DNA of 64,000 nucleotides from Crambe crambe (Eukaryota; Porifera; Demospongiae; Poecilosclerida; Crambeidae): positions 2,046,001 to 2,110,000 of the forward strand of contig OZ004592.1 of assembly GCA_963924555.1 (NCBI GenBank). Direction: 5' to 3'. Position 1 is the stretch's first letter. Each line of letters opens with the position of its first letter. The notes beneath the pieces are model-generated. The model ran no database searches. It was given only the letters and a program-made list of their open reading frames with translations, and was not told the DNA's origin. This document shows, piece after piece, positions 44,615-57,202 of this stretch. The position numbers were made by a program, and so were the translations under genes.

Positions 44615-47600
44615 CTGATAATACTAAGCTATTGCAAATTGCTGATTCTCGGGCAAGAAAGAACGGGGAAATCAAGTCTGTACCGCCAGCTGGCTGGAAA
44701 ATCATTTGATGAGAACCTGATTTCCACTCGAGGGATTGACAATAATGTGTTGGATGGTGTAGTCGACATGAGGCAGTTAAGTATCGAGTGGAAAGAGAAG
44801 GATACTGGTACATGTAGTTGTTTCATAGAGAAATTTGCAAGTTTACTGAAGAAAGAGTTGCACACTGTTAAAGAGAGGGAGGTGGAAAAGGTTTCTTATG
44901 AGGAGCTAAAAGAGAAAACCCTAGGGATTATTTCAGAAATAGAGTCCATATTGAAACAAACCTTGGATTGTATACCTTCACAACTATACACCCCAACTCC
45001 TTCGACTTCAGCACACCCCTCCAAAGTTCTGCCTTCCCGCAGCAGTGTATCCTCCACTGAGAGTGAACCCTCTTCTAAGAGTGAATCCACTTCTAAAAGT
45101 AAGAATGAACCCTCTACGACAACTGCTCCAGCACAACTTCATCCACCTGAATTACCAACTCAGGGTATTGGTCGTAAACAGCAGTCAAAGCTTGATTTTC
45201 GATTAAGGAGAGGTGACACGAATGATCTTTCTCTGGTATTAAATGCTTTGGATTTTGCAGGACAGAAGGAGTATCGATCGATGCACCACTGCTTCATCTC
45301 AAGACAAGCCCTCTATGCAGTTGTCTTCAAGATTCCAGATATGATAAAACATATCAGAAAAACAGCTGATCGTCCTACCGTGGATCCATTTGAAGAGCTT
45401 CGCTACTGGCTCCACTCGATCCATGCTCACCTTGACCCCAAAGAAGAAGACAAGCAGAATCTGAGAAGAGTCTTTCTGGTTGGCACACACAGAAAAGGTT
45501 ATGGCAGTGCTGATCTTGATGAAATTAATGAACTCTTTCAAAGTGATTCAGCTTCAAGATACCAGAATCATATTCACAGGCATAAAGATCGTCATTTTTT
45601 CGCTGTAGAGAATTCCATTGATTATGAATCCAGCAGTAATTACCTCACAGAGAGTGGAATAAAGGATCTGCAAGATGAGCTCAAAAAGACCTCAGAAGAG
45701 CTTCCTTTCCTTAAAGAAGATCACCCTATCAGTTACCTCTATTTGGAAGAGTGCATTGAACATCTTTGCATCTCCATCAAGCCTACACCTGTCACAGATC
45801 TGAGTAAGATGAGAGAAGTGGCCAAACAGTGTGACATTAGGGGAGGGAAAAAGCAGAATGAAGCATTTCAGTTCCTCCATGATATTGGCAAGATTCTTTG
45901 GCTAAGTAAGTTGTAGCCAAAGCTCTTGATGTTATTATCATGCAAATTTGTTTTGTTCCAGAAAATTTACCAGGCCTTTTTTTAGCTAAACATGAGCGTG
46001 AAGAATTAAAGAATCTTGTGGTTCTCCATCGACCATGGATATTTGATGTGATGACTGTCATTATGGAGTTGAAGAGTGAGACTATTGAAGAGCTGTCAAA
46101 TATTGAAAGGGATACCATAAAAAAGGGTGTGGCTGATCATGATGCTCTTCAGAAGTGCTGGAAGAAATTCACCTGTCAGAATGACAATGCAGCTGCAAGC
46201 TTTAGGCACCTGTGCCTGATACTTCAAGCTTATTGCCTCATCTACCCCATTCTAATTCCCATTGAGGAAATTCCTTCTTGTCATGAGGCAGTACCGAAAA
46301 AGTCAAGATCTTCAGATTGCGCAAGAGAGTATCTTATTCCTTGCAAGCTTCCTGAGCTATCAGAGGAATTAAAGAATTCAAATAAACTTTGTCCTGATCT
46401 TCCCTGGTTCTCCATGCATTTCAACTTTCGTGGTTTTCTTCCTGCTGAGATCTACCACCAGCTGGTCTGCTTGCTCCTTGCTTCTACTGAAACCGATTCC
46501 TCAGAACCCAATTTCTTCACCAGCACTGTGTGTGTCCTCTATGACATCAAAGATAGCAACTGGAAAATAGAATATGAGAGAGATTTCCATAGACTCATAG
46601 TTGGCATTTTGTAAGTTCGTTAGCTATAATATAGCTAATGCATGCTTGCATGCATGTCCATGGTGTTATGCTGGGAACATACACTTCAGCTATACCAATA
46701 GCTACTTTCACATATGATTTATTCATTGCACAGATCATCTTGTGGTGATAAACTTAAGCATATTGAGGATATCCATAAAAATTATCTTTCTAAGATATGT
46801 AAGGATAGCACTCTTGAAGGGCTGAGGTACTATGGAGGGCCCCTTGAGGTGAAGTGTTCTTACCAGTGCTCAAAATCTCGTCTACCTTATGTGAGCTATG
46901 GGGGAAAAAGAGAAATGATAATAAGTGATGTTGTCATATGTGAGAACTGTAAGAAAGAGACTAATATACGTGATGAACTGGCTAAGGTGAGGAAACTTGT
47001 ATTTCTGTAGGTAATCCTCCACTGACATTATCATGTTACTCATTGTACTACTGTAGTCCATGACTGGAGGTGGAAGTGGTGTGAAGGGACTAGACCCAGT
47101 TCTCCTCTCAGGTTAGTGTGAGTCCCATTGTCCTCCATGGATCCACTCTACACTGCCACAGGACCAGATTACCAATCTTACCTCTCACGTCTCCCAGTGG
47201 ATGCACACCTCCACTTGGAGCAGCAGTTGGACTGGGGCCATGGGGGAGTGGACAGGGACCTGAATGAGATAGCGGACCACTTACTGGACTGGGAGGAAAA
47301 GCTCTCTGCTCCTCTGGGACTGACTGCCACTGACATTAGTGATATCGAAGCTATAAATAGCCGTCCACTGCAGAGGTGAGATTTGAGCACTTGGTGTTCC
47401 CAATACCTTTAATCTCTCTCCCCTCCGGGCTCCCTAATCTCCCCCTGTAACTGAGAGTCCAGTGTGAATCATTGATCTGTTTAACCAATAGACGAGAAGC
47501 ACTGAAGAGGTGGAAGGAGAGGTGTGGCCTATGCCTTACAGCCACCTATGGGAACTTGCTGGAGGTGTGTGTGAATGCTGGACACACTCGGTCTGCTGAG

Positions 47601-47681
47601 GCCATCTGTGAAGTGCTGAGGAAGAAATGTGAGGAATTAGTATCTACAGGGTGGCCTGCTATACTGGGGAGGGTTTCATAG
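44615..47681 (+). CDS. Roc-COR-Death gene (ROCO copy B), 5' end unclear
   Basis: Six exons in phase: 44615/44629-45905, 45962-46610, 46734-46986, 47057-47111, 47162-47375, 47492-47681. The frame enters just before the P-loop (LLILGQERTGKSSLYRQL) without an ATG and without the ankyrin exons found in copies A and C. Switch motif TRGIDN, then a Ser-rich insert of about 120 aa, G3 LDFAGQKEYR, G4-like VGTHRK, COR (DLPWFSMHFNFRGFLPAEIY), Cys module (CSYQCS ... ICENCKKET), and a Death domain (DLNEIADHLLDWEEKLSAPL ... REALKRWKERC). The first ATG after the P-loop would remove the GTPase core, so either a remote first exon or a 5'-truncated copy is implied. More diverged from A and C than they are from each other. 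Confidence 0.75.
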
Positions 47682-48081
47682 AAGGGGATTTCCCACCCAA
47701 GAAACCCCCCCCCCCCCCGAGATTGTAGTTGTACACACAAAATTATGTAAGCAAGAACAATAATTTAACTGAAGTACAATTGTTGCTTAAAAATACATTC
47801 ATCCCTAGCCTAGACCCAAGGTGGGTGGCTTTAATGCAGTACACAACATTGCTGATACTTATGAAAATGGGCCAACAATGAGTCCTCCTAAATTTTCTTC
47901 ATGCTCCGTGTGGCACACACCCTCCCCCCTTGCCGTGGCCTAACAGCCACATGGTGGTCTATATATGTGCAGATCCACTCCCCCCCCCCCCCCCCCCCCC
48001 AAATTATATACCAAGTAGAAAAAAACAAAAACAAAAACCTACAGAAACATAAATACACGATGGTTTCTCATCCTAGACATG

Positions 48082-48188
48082 TTTAAAGATGTTATCATGT
48101 AATGAGATGGTGGTTTGCGGGGTCACTTGGGGTGCCAGTTTTTCTTCAATCCTCCTTCACCATCTCATTACATGATAACATCTTTAAA
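48082..48188. mobile_element. Foldback element with 31-bp perfect inverted repeats
   Basis: Arm 48082-48112 (TTTAAAGATGTTATCATG...) is perfectly inverted at 48158-48188, with a 45-nt loop. Too long and perfect for chance; typical of a small MITE, or a hairpin RNA source. Confidence 0.8.
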
Positions 48189-48304
48189 AAAACATAAATA
48201 AATAAATAATCAAAGCGTGTTTCTTCCCTGCGTAACACAGAGCTTCGCTGCCATCACAGATCGCTAAAGTACCTTCGTCCTTCTCTGTGCTATTAAGGGA
48301 GTTA

Positions 48305-48871
48305 GTACCCACATTTTTGGTGGTTTTCGAAAATATTTCGTCGAACTTCTAGGCTTCATACCGCCTTCATACATGCCCCTAGAACCTTTTTTTACCACAT
48401 TCTTTCCAATGGTCTATTCAAAAAACCCCTAAGTCCAACCATGACCGAGATAGCAAAAATATTTTGGAAAATTGTTCACCTGATATCTCAAATATGTAAC
48501 CCTTCATATGTGTTTAGCACATGCCACAAGGAAATCAGCTATTTACATACCACTAAGTGGCACACTTGAGTAGCTTCCAACCACATGTTGATACAGTTGA
48601 TTTTCCTCATACATTGTGTAGTGTTTGGCATGTGTTAGGGTTATAAATGTATATATTTGGCAAACAATTTTCCAAAACATTTTTGCTATCTCGGTCATGG
48701 TTGTTGGACTTAGGGGGGTTTTTAAATAGACCATTGGAAAGCTCTTTAAAAAAGCTGCATTTTGGTGGTTAAAAAAGAAAAAAGAAGAAATGTTCTAGGG
48801 GCATATGAAGGCAGTATGAAGCCTAGAAGTTCGACGAAATATTTTTGAAAACACTGCTAACCAGTGTGTAC
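48305..48871. mobile_element. Long inverted-repeat (foldback) MITE, 567 bp
   Basis: The left arm (48305 to about 48500) and right arm (about 48625-48871) are imperfect inverted copies over about 200 bp: for example ATATTTCGTCGAACTTCTAG against its reverse complement near 48830, and CATGACCGAGATAGC against GCTATCTCGGTCATG. Ends are GTAC...GTAC. No coding capacity. Confidence 0.8.
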
Positions 48872-50756
48872 AGGCATTATGTGGTTCAGGTGAGTATCTA
48901 GTCAGCTTTAACTACCATCAGTATTAATAGCTAACATGACACTCAAAAAGCAGCTAGGTCATAATCAGCTGCTGTCTTTTATCAGGTTATGGCCTTCCAG
49001 GTTCAATAATCTGTGACTTGGGACACTAGTGAGAGAGAAGAGTCGTGCTTCCTGACCTTTGGAATACCTCAGCACGACTTAAGTGTAACCTTTATTATTA
49101 AACTTTCTATACTGAGAAACATGGCTTATTGTAGTAAGGTTGGTATTTACACATAGCTAGTATTCTTGCTGTTCAATGCTTTCAAACTGCCGTCTTGAAT
49201 GGTTATTCTCACGCATAGCTTAGTTGAAGTATATAGGTGTACTGGATTCTCGGAAGCCTCAAAGTCTTAGTTCTGAGATTCTCCTTCACCATGGCTCTCT
49301 CTTTGGCACTTCAAACGATCATTAGTTCATGTACACTGTAATCTCTGTTTTTGTCCATTGCTGTCTTTTAGTCAGTTTTCTACATGGTTTGAAAAGATGG
49401 CCAGCACTCTTCACGGTGTAGAGTTACTGCGAGCCTGAGCCTGTCTGTTTGTCCTTAGTACTGTAGTAGAGCTTGTGTAGGCTAGCTAGCTAGCTAGGCC
49501 CATAGGCCCGAGGGTGCTGGTTCCAGTGAGGGTTACTCCGTAGGCTGTTCTGGAGGGCACTGGGATCTCTGAGGGTAATAAATCGTTACTGTGATAAACC
49601 AGTTTTACCTTTTCTTGCAGGCCATCCACCCGAGTAGCATCATCATAATAAATTTTGTGCAGGTCGAATCATGCCATACCACTTGACTTCCCCTTACACG
49701 TTATCAACACATTATCATCCCTATCGCATCTCCACCATTGCCCCCTCCACCAGCACCACAAGACCTACCCTATAACTATTATTATCATAACGAATAATGA
49801 CATGCGCTGCATGCTGCTCTACTTGGTATGTCCGTCAGGCTTGAAAAAAAAATCCTGTACTTTATATAGCTACTTCGTCTCTCATGGGTTGCAATGATTT
49901 CTATACCTTTTTCATGGGGAGCAGCTATCAAAAATTGAAGTGTTAGATTGTTGCCTAGGGTTGAAAATTCGCCATATCAGGTGTGTCACACACAAAGTGA
50001 CACAATAGTATTAGCCAATTAAAAAAAAAGACTACTGTTACCTTCTTGTGCATGTACATAATTAGGATTTGGTGTGCTGAAAACAGCTTGTACACACTTG
50101 GGCTGCATGTGACTGATTTTTGGAATTTCCCAACAAGTCAGTTCATGTAGTGAGGAATCTTTTATGATTTCATCTTTGCAGTCTAGAGCTAGAGGTCCAT
50201 CAACTACAGTTTGTTCTTAGGTAGTGTCGACATGTCCATATGGTTCCCCTTGTAAATTTCCCACTGTATAATTGGCGAGGGAGGGAGACACACATTTGTC
50301 ATGTCAATTGAGATTCGTGATATATATATTTGGTACGTCAATAGGTCAATAGCTAGCGGGCATAGTTAATAATACACATGCCACGTTTGTTTGACCTTTG
50401 ACCCCACAAATGAAACATGCCCATAGCACTTAGCAGCTGCCACAACCACTGCAATATCTTAGCCCAATAAGTCAAAGTACAAATGACTGCTGGGAAACCA
50501 TAGTGTATTATTCAATTTAGATTTAACTGAGCTAGCTAAATCCAATATTATAGCCAGGACAGCTACATGGTAGGAGTTAGCTAACTTTCTGTGCATTTAT
50601 ACAATGATATTAACATTGCAAAAGTAATTATAAATGAGCTGGAAAAAAAATTAAACAATTAGAAGGATAAAAAGGACAACAAAAATAGAAAAGGAATTCA
50701 ATTGCTGAATACGCTCGCTCACCCAACAATGCTACACAAGCATTTACTAGTAATAT

Positions 50757-50800
50757 TATGTATGGTATGTATGTATTTATGTATGTATGTATGTATGTGG
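50757..50800. repeat. (TATG)n microsatellite
   Basis: Imperfect ATGT array directly upstream of the tRNA-like sequence; a shorter one follows at about 51149. Confidence 0.8.
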
Positions 50801-50801
50801 A

Positions 50802-50877
50802 GTCACTGGCAGTGAGTGGTTTGCACTTTGGGCTTAGCTATAAGCAGGAGACCATGAGTTTGAGTCCCACTAGTGAC
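50802..50877 (+). repeat. tRNA-like sequence, probably tRNA-derived SINE head
   Basis: 76 nt. A 7-bp acceptor stem forms (GTCACTG/TAGTGAC, one GT pair). A D-arm AGTG/CACT encloses the A-box-like AGTGGTT. A B-box-like GAGTTTGAGTCC lies at the T-arm position, but the T stem has mismatches and the anticodon arm is poor. Flanked by (TATG)n arrays. A decayed tRNA gene is the alternative. Confidence 0.5.
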
Positions 50878-51562
50878 ATATTGCATTTATTTTCACAGCT
50901 TGCTAGTGAATATCCATCTAACACTATGCCATCAGTCCACCCAGCTGAAAATGGTTCCAGGGTGCAAATCAAACTGGTGGTGGTCCAGGTGGGACTTCGG
51001 GTGCCCACGCCACTTGCTGAGAAGAGATAGTCAGTCCTGCAAGTTCCTAGCCCGGGCTCCAGGAGATTTCCAGCACTGGCTCATAGTGCATAGGCATCGT
51101 GGCTTGGCCAGCATGTGCGCATGACTGCTTAGTGGCAGCTATATGATTGCATGTATGTATGTACACATGCTGTGTTGTATATGCTTCCTGTTTATTTCCA
51201 AATGTTACTTTTTAACTTCATTCTTCATTTCTATTTATGGAGTTGGCATTTCATTTAGTGGAACTGAAATGTTGACATTTCACCCATAGCCGGAAACATG
51301 TTAGCGATCCTGAAAACCAGAGTAATATCTTGTAGCATCATGTGAAGAAATGTAGCAAAAACAGTTGTTTGTTGCTTTTAAACTTTTGTTGTGCACACAT
51401 CCTAGGAGAGTTAGTCCACTCTTTCGTATGCATATTTACCACTTACCTACATAATAGTTATACCACCTGAAATTGAGTTACTGATGTAGCTATATAGTCA
51501 ATCCAGTATTCCATTCCACTGAATAAATGTGTCATCTTAACCAACACCTACTTAATCCATAG

Positions 51563-52080
51563 GTGAAAGAAAAAGAAAGAAATCTCCTATAAGGAGGAAG
51601 GAGAAGAGAATAAGAAAAGACTGTTCCCCTAGCACTGATAGTGGAGGGCATATGAGAGGACCTCAATCCAGTGAGTCTCCAAGTGGTCATGTCAGAAACT
51701 TGAATCTCAACTACATAAATTCACACCATGCATCCAGAGAGCCTAACATGATGTAGCTATAGCTATGTTGTAACTTGTTGCAGGTCCCAAAAAGATAAAT
51801 TGTGAAGATTTGGCAAGGTGGTTAAGAGAAGAGGGGATCCATGAAGATGACATTGCACTGCTAAAAGGTGGATAGCTAATATACAAAATATCATTCTGTA
51901 CGTAATTTTGTGAAAGAGAGCTACCCTGTTTCTCTATTAGATGCAGGAATCAATGGTAGGGCATTCATGAAGCTTAGAAGTGGGCAATCTCTCTTTGATA
52001 AATTAAAAGAGGGAACTAGAATGTTGATTGATGAGTTGCAGAAAGACCTTTCCCAAAACCAGTCCTCGCAGGATAATTAA
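51563..52080 (+). pseudogene. Orphan 3' end of a ROCO gene encoding SAM (copy D)
   Basis: Three exons in phase: 51563-51685 (basic, KRKKSPIRRKEKRIRK, NLS-like), 51784-51867 and 51941-52080. The last two encode the same SAM-like domain as the end of ROCO copy C (NCEDLARWL ... IALLKDAGINGRAFMKL). No Roc-COR or Death exons precede it within reach, although it could in principle be distal exons of copy B. A 1-nt difference near the end gives a different last few residues from copy C. Confidence 0.6.
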
Positions 52081-52359
52081 CTATAATATAACTGTATAAA
52101 TTAACTTGCACATGTGGACTAAACTAAAAATAGTGACAATCATGAATGATGTGATCCAATGTATACTGTACTAACAGCTGACCATTAAAAAATGACACCC
52201 CAGCAATATTCTGAATGAAACCCTCCAGCTGCTGTGAGCTGGAAATTTACTAGCTATGGTTTTGAGAGTGATCCATAGTTAGCTATTTACCTGTCTAGAC
52301 CCTGACATACTCAATCCTCACCATAGCTAGGTTCAAGCTTCTGCATGTAAGCAACAGGG

Positions 52360-52480
52360 AGGAGCTCAAGGTACAAGAAGAAAAGCATGTCATTATAACA
52401 TGTCATCATAAAAGGGATTTAGCTAAATCCTGCATGTTTGGTATGGGTCATACAATTGTGAACATGAAAAGGTGATAGGT
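52360..52480. repeat. Shared 3' flank of SAM-encoding ends
   Basis: GTAAGCAACAGGGAGGAG ... AAGAAAAGCATGTCATT ... AAAAGGGATTTAGCT ... TTGTGAACATGAAAA recurs at 61300-61420 downstream of copy C, showing that the SAM exons and their flank were duplicated together. Confidence 0.8.
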
Positions 52481-53058
52481 GATATTACCTTAAGGTTACG
52501 GTGCAATGTTTGCTCATGAATATTCATAAGATTTTTAAAAAATTGTTTTTGTGACTATAGCAACACTTAAGAAACTGTAATTCACAACAATGAAAGTTTA
52601 TTACAACTGCTAAATACTTAACAAATTATAGATCTTAGCTGTTACTGGTTCTCCTGATAAGTGACCGTGGAGAATTACAGGTAGGCATAAAGTCCAGTTG
52701 GCAAATTGTGCCTATATTAATCACTCCAGCTCAGCTTTCTTGCCAAATCCTTGTAGACTTTCTCTTTCTTGAGGGCGGCTCGAAGACATTATAGTTCTGT
52801 GGGCTAAAAGTGTAAAGAAATCTAGCTAGGTAAGCTTGTCGAGACTCGTCTCTCCATGATTCAGGCCTTTAACTTCTGAAACGCTGAGCCCAATACATTG
52901 TCATGAATATTATTAAAATTCCTGTGGGTATATAACAGTAGGGTCTGCTCACCTGTTATGGGTATATATATAATTTGGTAAAGGGATGAATAAAAGAAAA
53001 GTATATTAGGTAAAGGGTTATTTATAGAGGGCCTATAATAATAATACACTAGTCTCAC

Positions 53059-54998
<1,940 letters not shown>

Positions 54999-55051
54999 TC
55001 TAGGAAAAGGTCGAAGGTCAAAACTCAGAAAGTGGGCGTAGCTAAGAAAAA

Positions 55052-57132
55052 ATGTCGGGTCAAGAGCAGCTGAACAAAAGGGAGCTTCGGACAATATTAG
55101 TCCAGGCCGTCTTAAATGGACACTTGGAAGCGGTGGAGATGGCCGGGAACGCACTAGTGGAACACTTCAAGAGAAGGAGAAGTGTAGGACCTCAGGCTTT
55201 GGATTTCCATGGCAAAAATAACATAGACAGCAGTCAGGTAAAATAAGTTATATAGCCTGATTTTAGTAGCTAGATTCATTGAGATGTTGGATGTCTAGGT
55301 TCCTAAGAAGTATCACGCATACACACCTCTCATGATGGCCTTAGAGGAGGGGAAAACAGACATTGCAAAGAAGCTTATGGAGCTGGGAGCTTCAGTGGCA
55401 CTCAGGAGTAAGGTAAATGGTGCCTAGTGCTGTGAAAATTTAATGTGGTGAAACTGCCAATGATAATGTTCAATCATTGTATATATATAGAAGAATCGCC
55501 TTGGGCCTCTACACATTGCCTCCAATAAAGGACAGGGCGACTTGATGGACATGATCTTAGCAAAGGCTCAGAAGCAGAAGGTATTGGGCACTGGAGATGG
55601 TGATCAGCATGACCTTGATTACATCATAAATGGCAGAACAAGCTCTGAGGTGAAAATGCTAGTAATAAAATTCTGAGATTGCAGCTAGTCAAGTTTTAAA
55701 TCTCTATGCTATAGGGTTGGACACCTCTGATGTATGCTGCTAAGAGTGGCCATCTAGCAGCAGTCAAAAGCTTGATGAAATGTGACAAATTGAAGTGCTC
55801 TGTTGCCAATAAGGTGTGTGCTGTGCATAAAGTTAATGTGTGACCAGTATACCGTATGGCCGGAAATATTGGCAGAGAATTTAATTTGGCGGTTTGTACT
55901 CAATCACCAAAATTAATTCCACAAATTTTACATAGGTAAGGTAAAGGTCGTAAACATTACAAATCCCAAGGTTGATCGATCTAGCTAGATGTCACGACGT
56001 GGTGAAGCAACAGTTGGATTGCATATCGTCCTAGAGCCAGATCTTTTTGGTCCCCTAACACAATGTCAACAGAGAATTCGATTGAGAGTGCTTACGATGT
56101 ACATGTGCATGCTTGATATAGCATACACGTTCCGCCAATATTAAATCCGCCAAGCTCTGAATGAGCCAATATTTCCCATACGGTATGTAGTAGATACTTG
56201 CATTCCAACCAACTGCTTTTGGTGCAGAAAGACTGAACTATCATTCACATTTGTATCCACATTGTATGTGTTTGTCCATTGGTGCATGTATCCATTGATG
56301 GGGACTAACAGAAGGGGCACACTGCTGTGCACATAGCTGGGAAGGAGGGACAACTAGATGTACTGCAAGAGCTCCACAGAACATCAATTTCTGACGATGA
56401 AGACAAACATGATGCAGAGACACTATTTATGGCTAGAGACGATGTAATTTTTTCCAAGTTTGAAATTGGAATCATGATGATGACATATGTTTCTGTGATT
56501 TAGAAAGGCTGGAATATTCTCCACCATGTCTGTGCCAGAGGGCATGTTGGTGTATTAGATTGGCTACTGGCTACCATCCCAGAGCTAAAAACAAGAGAAT
56601 GTTTAAACCAAAAGTCTAAGGTAATAAATTATGTGTGTGGTCTTATATGATGATGGTAATTTAAATTATTCACATGGTTATATAGAGTGGTTACACTCCA
56701 TTGCTGGTGGCTTGTGAATACGATAATGAGGAAATAATAAAGTTCCTGCTGGAGCTGGAGGATCCTGAGCATGAGCCACTGGTGGAGGTGGATGCCTGTA
56801 CTGAAGTGAATGACGAGGGCACTGGTATTAACACTGGTCTCCACTTGGCAGCTATCCACGACACAGATGCAGTGGCTAAAGTGCTGATCAAAAAAGGCTG
56901 TCCCATTGATGCTAAAGATGCCAAGGTGGGAAGTTACATCCATGTAGAGCTAATGGCTCTTCGGATGCTCTTTATTCTGTTTTTCATGTATGCAGGGTAA
57001 CACAGCTTTGCACATAGCTGTCGAAAAATTGAGCAACTCTGTTGCCAGTGTTATAAGGTCTGAAGGAGGGACTGAATTGGACCTGATCAAAAATGATGTA
57101 ATCCTTTTTATTACTGCATCTCACAATTGGAT

Positions 57133-57202
<70 letters not shown>

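Larger units (their letters stand above)
47682..51562. other. Gene-poor stretch inside the cluster
   Basis: Holds two C tracts (47707-47719 and about 47970-47990), two inverted-repeat elements, a tRNA-like sequence and TATG microsatellites. I see no protein-coding exon that I can support. Confidence 0.55.

Noticed and set aside
49655-49897. 80-aa frame in the gene-poor stretch
   Set aside because: Low-complexity His/Ser/Leu content without splice context or similarity to neighbours.
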